Assembly (NCBI GenBank): GCA_028829895.1
Contig: CM054181.1
Location: forward strand, 11,738,501-11,802,500
Length of the DNA stretch: 64,000 bases
Direction: 5' to 3'
From: Sinotaia quadrata
Taxonomy: Eukaryota; Mollusca; Gastropoda; Architaenioglossa; Viviparidae
Numbering within the stretch: the stretch's first letter is position 1; each line of letters begins with the position of its first letter. A program made the translations under genes and the position numbers. The notes beneath the pieces were generated by a model that was not told the origin of the DNA, did not search any database, and saw only the letters and a list, made by a program, of their open reading frames with translations. Of the stretch, positions 1 through 10,708 are shown in pieces.

Positions 1-380
1 GTTTGTTGTAGTAAACAAAGTTTGTTCTAGACCTTCATGTCTGTTCTACTTCTCAATGTTTGTTCTATTTCTCCACCTCTATTGTACCCCCCCCCCATAT
101 GTTCTAGACCTGACTGTTTGTTCTTGTTCTCCATGTCTGTTCTAATCCTCAATGTTTGTTGTAGTTCTCAATGTTTTTTTCTAGTTCCTCATGTCTGTTC
201 TAGTCCTCAATGTTTGTTCTTGTTCTCAATGATTTTTCTAATTCTCCATATATGTTCTAGTCCTAACGTCTACTTGGTTTAATCTATTCTAGTTCTACAT
301 GTCTGGTTTGGTCCTCCATCTTCTCTACTCCTCCATGTCTATGAGGGTTTGGTCATTTCTAGTTCTCCCTGTCTGGTAAT
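1..380. repeat. degenerate minisatellite, unit about 20 bp
   Basis: Imperfect head-to-tail copies built around TTCTAGTTCTCAATGTTTG, with CATGTCTG and CCTCAATG variants. The array starts before the window edge and decays after about 300. Open frames here are readings of the repeat and are not genes. Confidence 0.8.
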
Positions 381-865
381 TGTGTATGACTCCTCTGTTT
401 CTCTTTGGCTTACAGTACACAATCAGCCTAAAGTCTTTTTGCAGTATTATTCACATATCGCTGAATTATATATCTAATAAGAAGAGGCATTTTGCTAATT
501 TTACTTAAAATGTACTCGTGTTAAATAATTAAAAATTAAAAATTAAAATGATTAAAACTTTAAAAACTTTTTATGAAACGATGTCTGCAGCTGTAAGAGA
601 GCAAAATTTTCTGCTTAATGTAAATGTTTTCTTAAACCCATTCTAACATTTGTACACATTTAGTACTGCATGATTTTCTGCTTTAAAGCCATTCTTTTAT
701 TACCTGACAAATTACAGTTCGATTAACAATAAAAAGTACCACTGATTGCAGCAATCAACTTCAGTGGATTATGCCAACTCCCACAAAGAGACACAGAATC
801 ATGCGAGAAGACAAAAAAAACAAACAAAAACAACGCAACAAAAGCAAGCATCAACAAGCAACTAA
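381..865. other. AT-rich non-coding stretch
   Basis: No repeat array and no credible frame. A short minus-strand frame at 723-932 overlaps the LINE relic that follows and is a shadow. Short AAATTAAAAATTAAAA runs lie near 530. Confidence 0.5.
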
Positions 866-1137
866 ATTGAGAAACCATTTCATGGCCAATATGCCCGACT
901 AGCCGATGAAACGCCAACAAGGCAATTAACACACAGATGGCTGGAAGAGGAAGGCTCAGAAGCTGAAACAGAAGCTATCATCACTGTTGCACAAGATCAA
1001 GCACTAAACACAAAATCGCTCAAGGAAATAAATGCATGAAGAACTTTAAAAATCCCAAATGTCAACTCTGCAAGTGCATGGATGAAACAATAGAACATTT
1101 CTACTCCAGATGTCTGGCACAACGAGTAGTGAATTAG
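866..1137 (+). mobile_element. non-LTR retrotransposon (LINE) C-terminal relic
   Basis: One frame from 866 reads IEKPFHGQYARLADE, then HRWLEEEGSEAETEAII and VAQDQALNTK, and stops at 1,037. A +1 shift then gives NPKCQLCKCMDETIEHF and SRCLAQ, ending at 1,135. This order (EKP.HGQ, RWL, ETE.I..AQ.QAL.T, then C-x2-C-x8-H-x4-C) is familiar from the end of LINE ORF2 proteins, downstream of the reverse transcriptase. The stop, the shift and the missing upstream domains show a dead 5'-truncated copy. The family match is from memory, not from a search. Confidence 0.75.
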
Positions 1138-1208
1138 AATTAGAAGAACTAACAATATAAAAGATACTTCTTAAAATATATGCACAGGGATATTTATGAG
1201 TATTTGAT

Positions 1209-1498
1209 AATGCTAAACTGTTAGTGTACTTTACATTGGAACAAGCTACTTATGTGTCATATAATGCTAAACTGTTAGTGTACTTTAGATTGATGAGTGA
1301 GACATACAATGCTAAACTGTTAGTGTATTTTAGATTGATGAGTGAGACATACAATGCTAAACTGTTAGTGCACTTCAGATTGGAACAAGCTACTTATGAG
1401 ATATAATGCTAAACTGTTAGTGTACTTCAGACTGGAACAAGCTACTTATGAGACATAATTCAAACTGTTAGTGTACTTTAGAAAGATTAGTGAGACAA
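1209..1498. repeat. minisatellite, 46-52 bp units of two types
   Basis: Six copies share AATGCTAAACTGTTAGTGTA. Two tails occur: one with TTGGAACAAGCTACTTATGA and one with TTGATGAGTGAGACATA. The order is long, short, short, long, long, then a decayed copy. The 60-codon frame at 1,224-1,406 is a reading of this array. Confidence 0.85.
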
Positions 1499-2059
1499 AC
1501 AGACAAAGGTTTCACCAGTTTTAGAGAGAGCAGACCGATACATTTTTACAGGCAGTTAGAAAACTACAGCAGGTTTTGACCATATGGTTATAACTAGATG
1601 TAGTAGAGATCAGCCATGGGAAAGAAGTTAGGGATCACTTTGTGATTGACATGTAAAAGTCATAACGCCCACAAACACTTAAGTGTTGTGTTGAGAGTGC
1701 TACCAATGTGTGTAAATATGTTCACAATGGTGATGACATCCTAGATTCGCTTGATAATGTCTGCGTACTCACACATGAGCAAGCTGCAGCACATGAAGGT
1801 GAAGGTGATGCGCTGAAGACTTTGGCTAATACTATCATTGTTGGGGCATTTCACACCGGAATCAGTTATAGAAAGGCAGATAATTGTTCCTGACTGTCAG
1901 ACTGTGGTTTAATCTTAAGGGGAAAAAGCCCTTCCAGAGCAGCACAACTGAAAGACAATTCACAAGAGAAATGTCAAGAGAAGACCAAGCTCTCGGTATC
2001 GTACGTGTCTAAATCTACTGGCAAAACTATTTATGGTCGCACTACGTGATCATAATCCA
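1499..2059. other. stretch upstream of the gypsy relic
   Basis: A 61-codon open frame (1,708-1,893, +) reads through LDNVCVLTHEQAAAHEGEGD. I do not recognise it. Its position just upstream of the reverse transcriptase makes decayed gag or protease-region DNA of the same element plausible. No long terminal repeat was recognised. Confidence 0.35.
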
Positions 2060-3081
2060 ATCTGCGTGAAACCATATGTTTTTCTTTATGCTAAATGGTT
2101 GCTTTAAAACAGGGAATGTTTGAGAAGGCGAAGTCCCCATATAGATCTCCTATTGTCCTAGCTAAAAGGATGGAAGGCACACCCTGATTTTGTGTTACAG
2201 ACAGCTGAACAAGTTAATTGTGCGCGATGCCTGTTCCAGAGCATCTTTACGCTCGGCTCAGTGGAGCAAACTACTTTTCAAAATTAGATGTGACAAAAGG
2301 TTTTGGTAAATTCCAGTCTGTGAGGCAGTCAGACTGATAATAGCATTGATGGCCATTATCAATGTCATGTGTCATCCTCACAGCACCAACTGTTTCACTA
2401 ACCCATCAGACCCAAGAAAGAGGAATCTATCTTTGACTTAATTAATGTATTGGTGGCTGTCCAGACCCTGGAAGAACACATCCGAGTGTTACAGAAGTTA
2501 TTCCTACGTTTCAAGGGTAAGCTTACTGCTTGACCGATCAAATGTTTCCTTAGACATATCAAACTTGAATATTCGGGATATACACTGGGACAAGGTCTCC
2601 TGTGGCCAGAGACATCCAAGGTAAGAAAACTCAAAGAGATGGAGAGACCATTCTCCAAAACAAATGTTAAATCCTTTTAGTGGTTGATCTGTTACTATAG
2701 AAAATTCATTCCCAAGTTCAGTGGCATTGCCATAACGCTCATTGATTTGATGGGGAAAAGGCAAAACTTAGATAGTGATTTGGAGAGAGGAGTGTGAAGC
2801 CATCTTTGCTAGTTTGAAAGACTGCCTGACAGGAGCTCCTGTCCATTTATTTGCCTGATTTCAATGAAGAATTCGTACTCAGAACAGATGCTAAATGCAG
2901 GGCTAGGTGCTGTACTGATGCAGAAAAATGGTGATATTCTGTAACCAATAGCTTACTCCAGTTCTAACGTGAATGGGGTGGCCAAACATGATTATTCAAC
3001 CTCAGAGAAAGAGTCTCGGAATTTTCTGGACAGTCCAGAAATTCAAAGCATAACTATATGGCAATCATTTTGTCCTTCAGG

Positions 3082-3082
<1 letters not shown>
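2060..3082 (+). mobile_element. Ty3/gypsy-type LTR retrotransposon pol relic (RT and RNase H)
   Basis: A continuous frame from 2,131 reads SPYRSPIVLAK, three stops, then ARLSGANYFSKLDVTKGF, the first reverse transcriptase blocks. Near 2,448 LVAVQTLEEHIRVLQKLF matches the palm/thumb region. Near 2,567 EYSGYTLGQGLLWPETSK and then CYYRKFIPKFS follow. After shifts, EECEAIFASLKDCLTGAPV, FNEEFVLRTDAK, GLGAVLMQKNGD and IAYSSS mark RNase H, ending with LYGNHFVLQ at about 3,080. The catalytic YxDD block is not preserved. Many stops and frameshifts make it inactive. Order and spacing fit Ty3/gypsy pol; integrase and LTRs were not seen. Confidence 0.85.

Positions 3083-3083
<1 letters not shown>

Positions 3084-3154
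<71 letters not shown>
3084..3154. repeat. (GT)n followed by (GA)n microsatellite
   Basis: About 50 bp of GT followed by about 20 bp of GA. It begins exactly where the RNase H reading of the gypsy relic ends, so it marks the element's truncation point here. Confidence 0.95.
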
Positions 3155-3594
3155 CTTGCTGAAATTAAACTTAGTATTATGCCTACAAGAAAACGATATA
3201 ATTGTTTCAGATTAGAAAGTCCTATTTGACGGTTATTGTAGAGTGATAGTCAAGGAGTTATTGCATGCGTGAATAATATATCTTTTATATGGCTCATTAT
3301 TTAGGTGTTTTATAACAAGATCATTGTGACAGTGCTTAACTTTAAATACGGGTTCTGAGGCAGCCACAATGCACTGCAATCAGTTAGAACTTCAATTCTT
3401 GAGAACAGTAAGAACGGTTAGAATTGGACAATGAAGCACAGCGGAAGGAAACTAATTTCTTGTAGTTTGCTATGAACAGATAGAAAGTGAAGATCGTGAA
3501 CAAGAAGAAGTAGAGAAAGACTGTGAAATAGAGTGAAAAAAATTATTCCATGATGCACAAAAAGAATGATTTGTTATATTATACTATGAACGGG
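3155..3594. other. non-coding stretch
   Basis: AT-rich, with no array, no frame worth reporting and no recognised element. Confidence 0.4.
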
Positions 3595-4130
3595 TAGAGA
3601 GTGGAGACAGTGAGAATGTAGAGAGTGGGGACAGTGAGAATGTAGAGAGCTGAGACAGTGAGAAGATAGAGAGTGGAGACAGTGAGAAGGTACAGAGTGG
3701 AGAAGTGTTAATGTGGAAGCAGTAAGAATGTAGAGAGCTGAGGGTGAGAAGATAGAGAGTGGAGACAAGTATTACTGTGGAAACAGTGAGAATGTAGAGA
3801 GTGGGGACAGTGAGAATGTAGAGAGCTGAGAGTTAGAAGAGTGTTAGAATAGAGAGTGGAGAAGTGAGAATGTAAAGAGTGAGAGAGTGAGAAGAAAGAG
3901 AATTGAGACAGTGAGAAGGTAGAGAGTGGAGGCAGTGTGAAGATGCAGAGTGGAGACAAGTGTTAATATGAAGGCAGTGAGAATTAATAGAGCTGAGACA
4001 GTGAAAAGATAGAGAGTTGAAACTTGGACAATATAGTGAGTTGAGATAGTGAGAATGTAGAGAGTGGAGACAGTAAACATGTAGAGAGTGAAGACAATGA
4101 GAATATAGCAATGACTGTTGATAAGTAGAC
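3595..4130. repeat. minisatellite, unit about 24 bp
   Basis: Purine-rich copies of AGTGAGAATGTAGAGAGTGG followed by AGAC, about 20 by eye, with many substitutions and short indels. The four serine/leucine/histidine-rich minus-strand frames over this region are readings of the array. Confidence 0.9.
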
Positions 4131-4144
4131 AAGTGAAGATTCAG

Positions 4145-4300
4145 AAGTTAGACACATAAGATTGTGAAATGATAGACAGTGAAGTTGTGGAGAAGGAGAC
4201 TGTGAAGACTGGGGAATTAAATAGTGAAGATTGTGGAGAAGTAGACTGTGAAGACTGGGGAATTAAATAGTGAAGATTGAGAAATAAATGAAGAGCGTGG
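4145..4300. repeat. 46-bp tandem duplication
   Basis: Two near-identical copies and a decayed flank share GTAGACTGTGAAGACTGGGG. It looks like a second local amplification at the edge of the 24-bp array. Confidence 0.75.
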
Positions 4301-4849
4301 AGTAGAGTAGAGAGTGAACACTGTATAGTGTTGTGTGGGTTATAGATATATTCTCCATACTAGAAACAGGGAGTCGTGAGTGCACACATAAAGTAATAAT
4401 AATTTCTGCGTGTCAGGTTCCATGACAGTTGAGCTCCAGGAGATAGACGCCAATTCACGCGCACTGGTCACATACTCATATTTTACCTTTCAAAAATTCC
4501 GAGCGAGTATCGAAGAAGAGCGCAAGAGTGTGCACATCAATAATATTAGAGAGGTGATTCGTCACTACAGGCGTCCGATGAAATGTAGCCATTGAAAGAA
4601 ATTATAAGACAGATTTCACTGCTCACAGATTGGAGCATCTTTACTCCGCTCGGCCAAGAATACTGAAACAATAATCTCAAAAACAGCGACTAGCTATAAG
4701 CTTCTGCCCATATATGGCAAACCAGATACAAGAAAGCACGTTATTCAAGCCGATACAAAACCAAACTATACAGACGTCAATGTGTGAATTCTTTTGAAAT
4801 TGAAATTTGCTGTTTTAAATGCATTTAGGTCTACTGGTGTGTGTATGAG
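4301..4849. other. non-coding stretch with one unsupported short frame
   Basis: A 61-codon frame at 4,410-4,595 (+) has ordinary amino-acid composition but no motif I recognise, and a length expected by chance. No other feature. Confidence 0.4.
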
Positions 4850-4853
4850 AGAG

Positions 4854-4928
<75 letters not shown>

Positions 4929-5115
4929 AAGAAAGGAAGAAAGAAAGAAAGAAAGTAAGTAATTAAGAAAGAAAGAAAGAAAGATACAAACAAACAAAGA
5001 AACAAAGAAACAAACAGAAAAACAAACAAAGAAATAGAAATAAACAACAGATTAAACGAAAAAGAGAACAAAAGAGAAAGAACGAAATAGAAAAGAAGGA
5101 AGGAGTGAGAGATAG
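4850..5115. repeat. (GAAA)n microsatellite and purine-rich tail
   Basis: About 120 bp of GAAA with minor interruptions, then GAAAGAAAC and AAACAAAC variants. Strict strand asymmetry. Phe/Leu/Ser-rich minus-strand frames here are artefacts. Confidence 0.95.
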
Positions 5116-5219
5116 AGACAAACAAATGTGTATCGTATCTAATTAACACCCCACGTGTTTGTTAAAATCTCTTCAAGACTTTCTCAGTGATTCACAACAT
5201 TAATTGGTATCATCATAAA

Positions 5220-5234
5220 ATGTGTGTTTGTGTG

Positions 5235-5284
<50 letters not shown>

Positions 5285-5408
5285 TTTGTGTGTGTGCGTG
5301 TGTGTTTGTTTGTGTGTGTGTGCGTGTGTGTGTGCGTGCGTGTGTGCGTGTGTGTGTGCGTGTGTGTGTGCGTGCGTGTGTGCGTGCGTGTGTGCGTGCG
5401 TGTGTGTA

Positions 5409-5448
<40 letters not shown>

Positions 5449-5456
5449 CGCGCGCT
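5220..5456. repeat. (TG)n compound microsatellite
   Basis: About 235 bp of alternating purine-pyrimidine, mostly TG with TTTG and TGCG interruptions. TGTGTGCG blocks recur in the second half. Cys/Val frames on plus and Thr/His frames on minus are artefacts. Confidence 0.97.
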
Positions 5457-5522
5457 AAAACCAATTTTCTCTATACTTAAATTTTTCAGCTAACAGAGTT
5501 ATTGGACAACAAATGATCGAAA

Positions 5523-5670
5523 CAGATCATCGGGGAAAAGGTCAGGTATATATGATACAACGTATATATATATATAGATAGATAGATAAATTTATTTACC
5601 AGATCATCGGGGAAAAGGTCAGGTATATATGATACAACGTTTATATATATAGATAAATTTATTTACCAGA
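5523..5670. repeat. 77-bp tandem duplication
   Basis: Two copies begin CAGATCATCGGGGAAAAGGT (5,523 and 5,600) and run into TATATA and AGATAAATTTATTTAC. The second is shorter in its AT-repeat core. A third begins at about 5,666 and stops at once. Confidence 0.9.
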
Positions 5671-5856
5671 GGTAAGCGAAAGTCGGCGACGCAATGTAGA
5701 ATTCGTTCTAAGAAATGTTACTAAAGATCCCCCTAATATGTGTTTCAAAGAGATCTTTTTACATACCAATCCAAAATCATAGCATAATACAGCTCATAGA
5801 TAATGTTGCATCAACAGAGTTTCACAACTATAAGTACTTACGTACGAGTGATGTAG

Positions 5857-6275
5857 TTTGTGTAAATTATAGCACTAATTAGGATTCAGAATCTAGTGAA
5901 AGTTTAAATTACTAGTATTATAGTTTGTATTTCTTATAGCGCTAATCAGCATTCCAGCGTTTAGTCAAAGTGTAAATACTAGCATAATAGTTTGTATAAC
6001 TTAAGCGTTAAGTCAAAGTTCGTATAACTTAAGCGTTAAGTCAAAGTTCGTATAACTTAAGCGTTAAGTCAAAGTTCGTATAACTTAAGCGTTAAGTCAA
6101 AGTTCGTATAACTTAAGCGTTAAGTCAAAGTGTAAATACTAGCATAACAGTTCGTATAACTTAAGCGTTAAGTCAAAGTTCGTATAACTTAAGCGTTAAG
6201 TCAAAGTTCGTATAACTTAAGCGTTAAGTCAAAGTGTAATACTAGCGTAACAGTTCGTATAACTTAAGCGTTAAG
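5857..6275. repeat. minisatellite, 28-bp unit derived from a longer ancestral unit
   Basis: Two diverged copies of about 67 bp (from 5,857 and 5,925) start AGTTTGTRT and end in AAATACTAGCATAATAG. From about 5,990 the unit is 28 bp, built on TTCGTATAACTTAAGCGTTA followed by AGTCAAAG, about 9 copies. The longer form returns around 6,130 and 6,230. ACTTAA-GCG-TTAAGT gives each short unit a 6-bp stem with a 3-base loop. Confidence 0.9.
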
Positions 6276-7631
6276 TGGAACTGCAGCTCTCTCAAGTCTC
6301 TATTCGATCTTTCACTCCCATCTAAGAGATACTAAAAAGGAAGGCGGCCTGCTATTGGACAACGGCTTTGGCTGGGTAGGCACGCGCTGATGTTGGTGAG
6401 GCGTTGCGTCGTCATCCTACGCCGTGCCAATCTTCCACGCAAGTTTCACTCCACGACTGTGTTACCGGACCTCGGTTATTTCTTTCGTCAGGCATTCCGT
6501 CCTACACACGACACAAAGTATGGAGTAAAAAACTAAAACATAAAGTGACCACTGGAGTACGGCTACAAACTGACGTAATGATGTAAAAGCAAATCACTCA
6601 CAATAATTCCACACACGGAGTACCACGTACCACTCACAGCAGTGCTTTTGGAGTAACAGTATACCACTCCCACTACTCCGAGTTGAGTGACAGTGCACCA
6701 CTTGGTGACCAACAGTGCACCACGTGTTGGCTAACAGAGCACCACTTGTGACAGTACTTTTGGAGAATCAGTGTGCTATTCACTTTAGTCACAGGTGTGG
6801 TATACCAAAGTCATTTATTAAACTTGTGGAGCATTACCGCACAAGCGTGCCACTCAGACGTGCGGAGTTTACAACGTACCACTCACTATGATTTCAGGAC
6901 ACCACAAGTGACGAGTAGGGCATACAAGTTGGCGTCCGAGTGACGTACTGAGGTTAACTCCTGTTGTACAACGAGATCTGAGGACATGCATCTTTAGAGT
7001 GATGCTCACTGACACTGAGGTGGGATGTGTATAAGTGTTGATGTGACCCATTTTATACTCCTAGTGTTGTTGTGACTTATTTAACATTCCTGGTGTTGTG
7101 AAGTAGTTACATTCAGCATGAAGAAATTCTGTTGGCGACACGCTTATTCTAAAAAGTGATGAGTGGTCCAGATGACTTCTACCCGCTTACACTGTACGTA
7201 ACGTGTGGGTAAGACAGGTGACGAGTGGAGTACGTAATTGATGTCCAAGCCCGTTCGTCAAACTAAACCAGATGTGTGACGTGACAGGTGAAGTGGATTG
7301 TTTCCATGTTGTTGCTTTTCTCTGCCTCTATTTTGAGAAATAATACACTAGTTGCATTCACGTTAACATTCAATCAGTCATATATATTCTACAAATAATC
7401 GAAACAATAGACTATTTTTGCGGGGAAAAAGTATTAACATGTAAATAAAGTCAATGAATATACTGTTAGAAATATTAGCCATGTGATACAACTCACTTAA
7501 TGTAGAACGTTATAAGCTTTAACATGTGTTGCATTATTCAAATTTTAAAAAAATATATTATATAATAATACCTGTTCAAGTCACAAACTACAAAGTAAGA
7601 AATATTAACACATCTTGAAATTTTATAAACA
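6276..7631. other. non-coding stretch with weak degenerate repeats
   Basis: 6,600-6,780 holds decayed copies of a motif with ACAGTGCACCAC and GTACCACTCAC, too diverged for a clean period. Short frames at 6,404-6,586 (+) and 6,869-7,051 (-) have no recognisable content. 7,300-7,630 is AT-rich and featureless. Confidence 0.4.
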
Positions 7632-8190
7632 GAGACTAGCGTCCAGTCATTACAAACATATACAATGACTAGCGTCCAGTCATTACAAATATATACAATG
7701 ACTAGCGTCCAGTCATTACAAACATTTACAATGACTAGCGTCCAGTCATTACAAACATATACAATGACTAGCGTCCAATCATTACAAACATATACAATGA
7801 CTAGCGTCCAGTCATTACAAACGTATACAAAGACAAGCGTCCAGTCATTACAAACATATACAATGACCAGCGTCCAGTCATTACAAACATATATAATGAC
7901 TAGCGTCCAGTCATTACAAACGTATACAATGACTAGCGTCCAGTCATTACAAACATATACAATGACCAGCGTTCAGTCATTACAAACGTATACAAAGACA
8001 AGCGTCCAGTCATTACAAACATATACAATGACCAGCGTCCAGTCATTACAAACGTATACAAAGACTAGCGTCCAGTCATTACAAACATATACAAAGATTA
8101 GCGTCCAGTCATTACAAACATATACAATGACTAGCGTCCAGTCATTACAAACATATACAAAGACCAGCGTCCAATCATTATAAATATGTA
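7632..8190. repeat. minisatellite, 33-bp unit, about 17 copies
   Basis: The unit is built on AGCGTCCAGTCATTACAAAC followed by a TATACAATGACT linker. It is a multiple of three without stops, so the plus strand stays open for 172 codons (7,665-8,183) as an 11-residue repeat MTSVQSLQTYT. The reading starts and stops within the array, with no unique flanking coding sequence, so I treat it as a repeat and not as a gene. Confidence 0.92.
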
Positions 8191-8397
8191 CAAATGCGTG
8201 TGGTAAAAATCAACCGAAATTGCCTTGGGTGTTTTAAAATAGACTTTACAGGAAAATCATACTTAAGACTGAAAATAACCTTTTAAAAACTGTGCATTTA
8301 TTCCCGAAGACTATAGCAGCCATAATATTAAAGAGTGTTTGGAGCACTCTGCTAAGCGCTTCGCAGGTTGCAGCTGACAGATTTGCATTATAAGCAC

Positions 8398-8662
8398 TGA
8401 TATGAAGCTGACTGGATGGTACCATTTATACTTGTGTGAAGCTGACTGGTAGGGACCATTTGTACATGCATGAAGCTGACTGGATGGGACCATTTATACA
8501 TGCGTGAAGCTGACTGGACGAGGCAATGTATACATGCGTGAAGCTGACTGGTTGGGACCATGTATACATGTGTGAAGCTGACTGGTTGGGACCATTTATA
8601 CATGCGTGAAGCTGACTGGTTGGGACCATTTATACATGCGTGAAGCTGACTGGATGGGACTA
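8398..8662. repeat. minisatellite, 34-bp unit, about 8 copies
   Basis: Copies share GTGAAGCTGACTGG, then TTGGGACCATTTATACATGC. The 34-bp spacing was checked between 8,471 and 8,505. Minus-strand frames here are readings of the array. Confidence 0.9.
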
Positions 8663-8879
8663 TAATGCACTCTCAACTTCTTCATTTTCAAAATGTCGGG
8701 AGTCAGTGTGCTCTGCACAACCCGCATGATTTGATTATCAATAGAAAAGTGGTTCTGTCAGATTTCATTTCATCCTTCCTCTGGAGAAAAAATGGACTGA
8801 ATGCAAAAGTTATGAACAGTGAGCTTTTAAATCGATCCGCGTACTAGTAGTCGCCCATCAGTGCGACTGTTCACTAGCA

Positions 8880-9200
8880 TAGTCAACACGTACCTATGTC
8901 AACACTATTACAGTCAATGCGTACTTCTCTAGTCAACACGTACCTATGTCAACACTATTACAATCCACTTATTGCGTACTTCTCTAGTCAACACGTACCT
9001 ATGTCAACAGTATTACAATCAATGCGTACTTCTCTAGTCAACACGTACCTATGTCAACAATATTACAGTCAATGCGTACTTCTCTAGTCAACACGTACCT
9101 ATGTCAACAATATTACAGTCAATGCGTACTTCTCTAGTCAACACGTACCTTTGTCAACACTATTAAAGTCCACTAAACGCATACTTCTCTAGTCGCGCGC
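8880..9200. repeat. minisatellite, 50-bp unit, about 6 copies
   Basis: Copies share GCGTACTTCTCTAGTCAACA followed by CGTACCTATGTCAACAATAT. Two copies carry a short insertion (CCACTTATT or CCACTAAAC) before GCGTAC. The last copy decays into GTCGCGCGC. Confidence 0.9.
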
Positions 9201-9784
9201 ATACCAGGAACCCCCCCCACACACACACCATGGTGTCACTATTAAGAAACTATATTTTCTTGATCAGTGTCACGACCTTAACTGAGCACAGAACCAAAAC
9301 ACTGAACACCTCTTCATCAAAAAGAGACGAGACAATAAGAAACACACGTTAAGCTATACGGAACAAGAAACCGCTTTTAAAAGTAGAGCATTACGCGCTC
9401 TACAATCATACATACTGAACAGAGAAAGAAGACTTACTAAAGAAGGGTTTTCTCACAGGGAGTCACAACTTAATGAAGGATATTTGAGAGAGACAGAGAG
9501 AGAAGTAAATAAAGAAGAGTATTCTGTTCTACGTCATCAAGCACGACTTTATCATCTTAAAACTTAAAAAAAGTCAACGAAGATATAGAAGATTAACGAT
9601 TAACGTATGACTTTTTTTTTTTACCAACAGATGTGCAAAGGTAACATACGTCATGTAAACCAGACCTTTACCAAAATAGATTCGCATTTATTCATAAAAT
9701 CTTACTATTCCCGAAGTGTACGAATGTTTCACTTCTTCAAGAAGCGGGTGATTTGGTAACATCTGTTTGAATGGAATGAAAGTC
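9201..9784. other. non-coding stretch
   Basis: Starts with a short C and CA run (9,210-9,230), then AT-rich sequence with no recognised element. Confidence 0.4.
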
Positions 9785-9998
9785 CTTTGTGTGAATAAGA
9801 CAAGCTATGAATGCATAATAAGACAAGCTATGTATGCCTAATAAGACAAGCTATGTATGCATAATAAGACAAGCTATGTGTGCATAATAAGACAAGCTAT
9901 GTATACATAATAAGACAAGCTATGTAAGCATAATAAGACAAGCTATGTATGCATAATAAGACAAGCTATGTATGCATAATAAGCCAAGCTATGTATGC
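9785..9998. repeat. minisatellite, 23-bp unit, about 9 copies
   Basis: Highly uniform copies of AATAAGACAAGCTATGTATG followed by CAT. Uniformity suggests recent expansion or homogenisation. Confidence 0.92.
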
Positions 9999-10561
9999 CA
10001 TCATTTATTCAGTTATTGACCAGGTACCACAAAATCGTAAAATATTGTTTGTGCGCATCAGCAGTAATAATAATAGAAACTGTATTCTATTTTTTTCACT
10101 TTTGTAAACAGAATCCTCATTTTTAATTCGTTCATCTCCTAAGACGTAAGCAGGCAAGGGGTTTTCGACGAAGGGTGAAGTTTGGGTAAGATGCCAATAT
10201 TTGGCTAATTCTCTTGTCTGTACCCGAGACACCCGTCATGAGGCCTCTCGGTCACTTGCTTAGTTAGTCCCAAGTCTGATCAATAGACTTCCACTCCCTC
10301 ACCAGTTGCTCGCTTTAATCGCTTGTCAGTCGGCAAATTGAGCCGACTTGCGCCCCCAGCTCGACCAGAAATTGAATTGTTCACACCGGGAATATTATGC
10401 GTCACTACTTGGAAATGTGCAATTTCTTTTGAATTTATATTTATGTATTGGCGAGTGTGTGTGTGTGTGTTCGCACAAACTAGCTTGCTTTTAAAAAAAA
10501 ACGAATTTACAACCGAAAACCCACAACGTATGGCGCTAGTGCGTGCATGTGATCTATAATA
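9999..10561. other. non-coding stretch
   Basis: Less AT-rich around 10,130-10,400. Two short frames (10,005-10,232 minus, 10,323-10,559 plus) show no motif. A short (GT)n lies at 10,456-10,472. Confidence 0.4.
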
Positions 10562-10708
10562 CTCCAGAACACCTAGGAGTCTTTCACTGGCACCTCAAGG
10601 TACCCCAGACACCTAGGTGTCTTTCACTGGCACCTCAACGTACCCCAGACACCTAGGTGTCTTTCACTGGCACCTCAACGTACCCCAGACACCTAGGTGC
10701 CTTTCACA
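10562..10708. repeat. minisatellite, 40-bp unit with a palindromic core, about 4 copies
   Basis: Copies share GACACCTAGGTGTCTTTCAC and then TGGCACCTCAACGTACCCCA. The 12-base perfect palindrome ACACCTAGGTGT occurs at 10,609-10,620 and 10,649-10,660. The outer copies each have one substitution in it. Confidence 0.92.

Noticed and set aside
5187..5493. Cys/Val-rich and Thr/His-rich frames
   Set aside because: Pure translation of the (TG)n microsatellite. The same applies to 22,756-22,962 and 25,338-25,942.
7632..9200. CRISPR-like regular repeats
   Set aside because: Units are joined head to tail with no unique spacers, and the context is a eukaryotic genome without cas genes. They are minisatellites.
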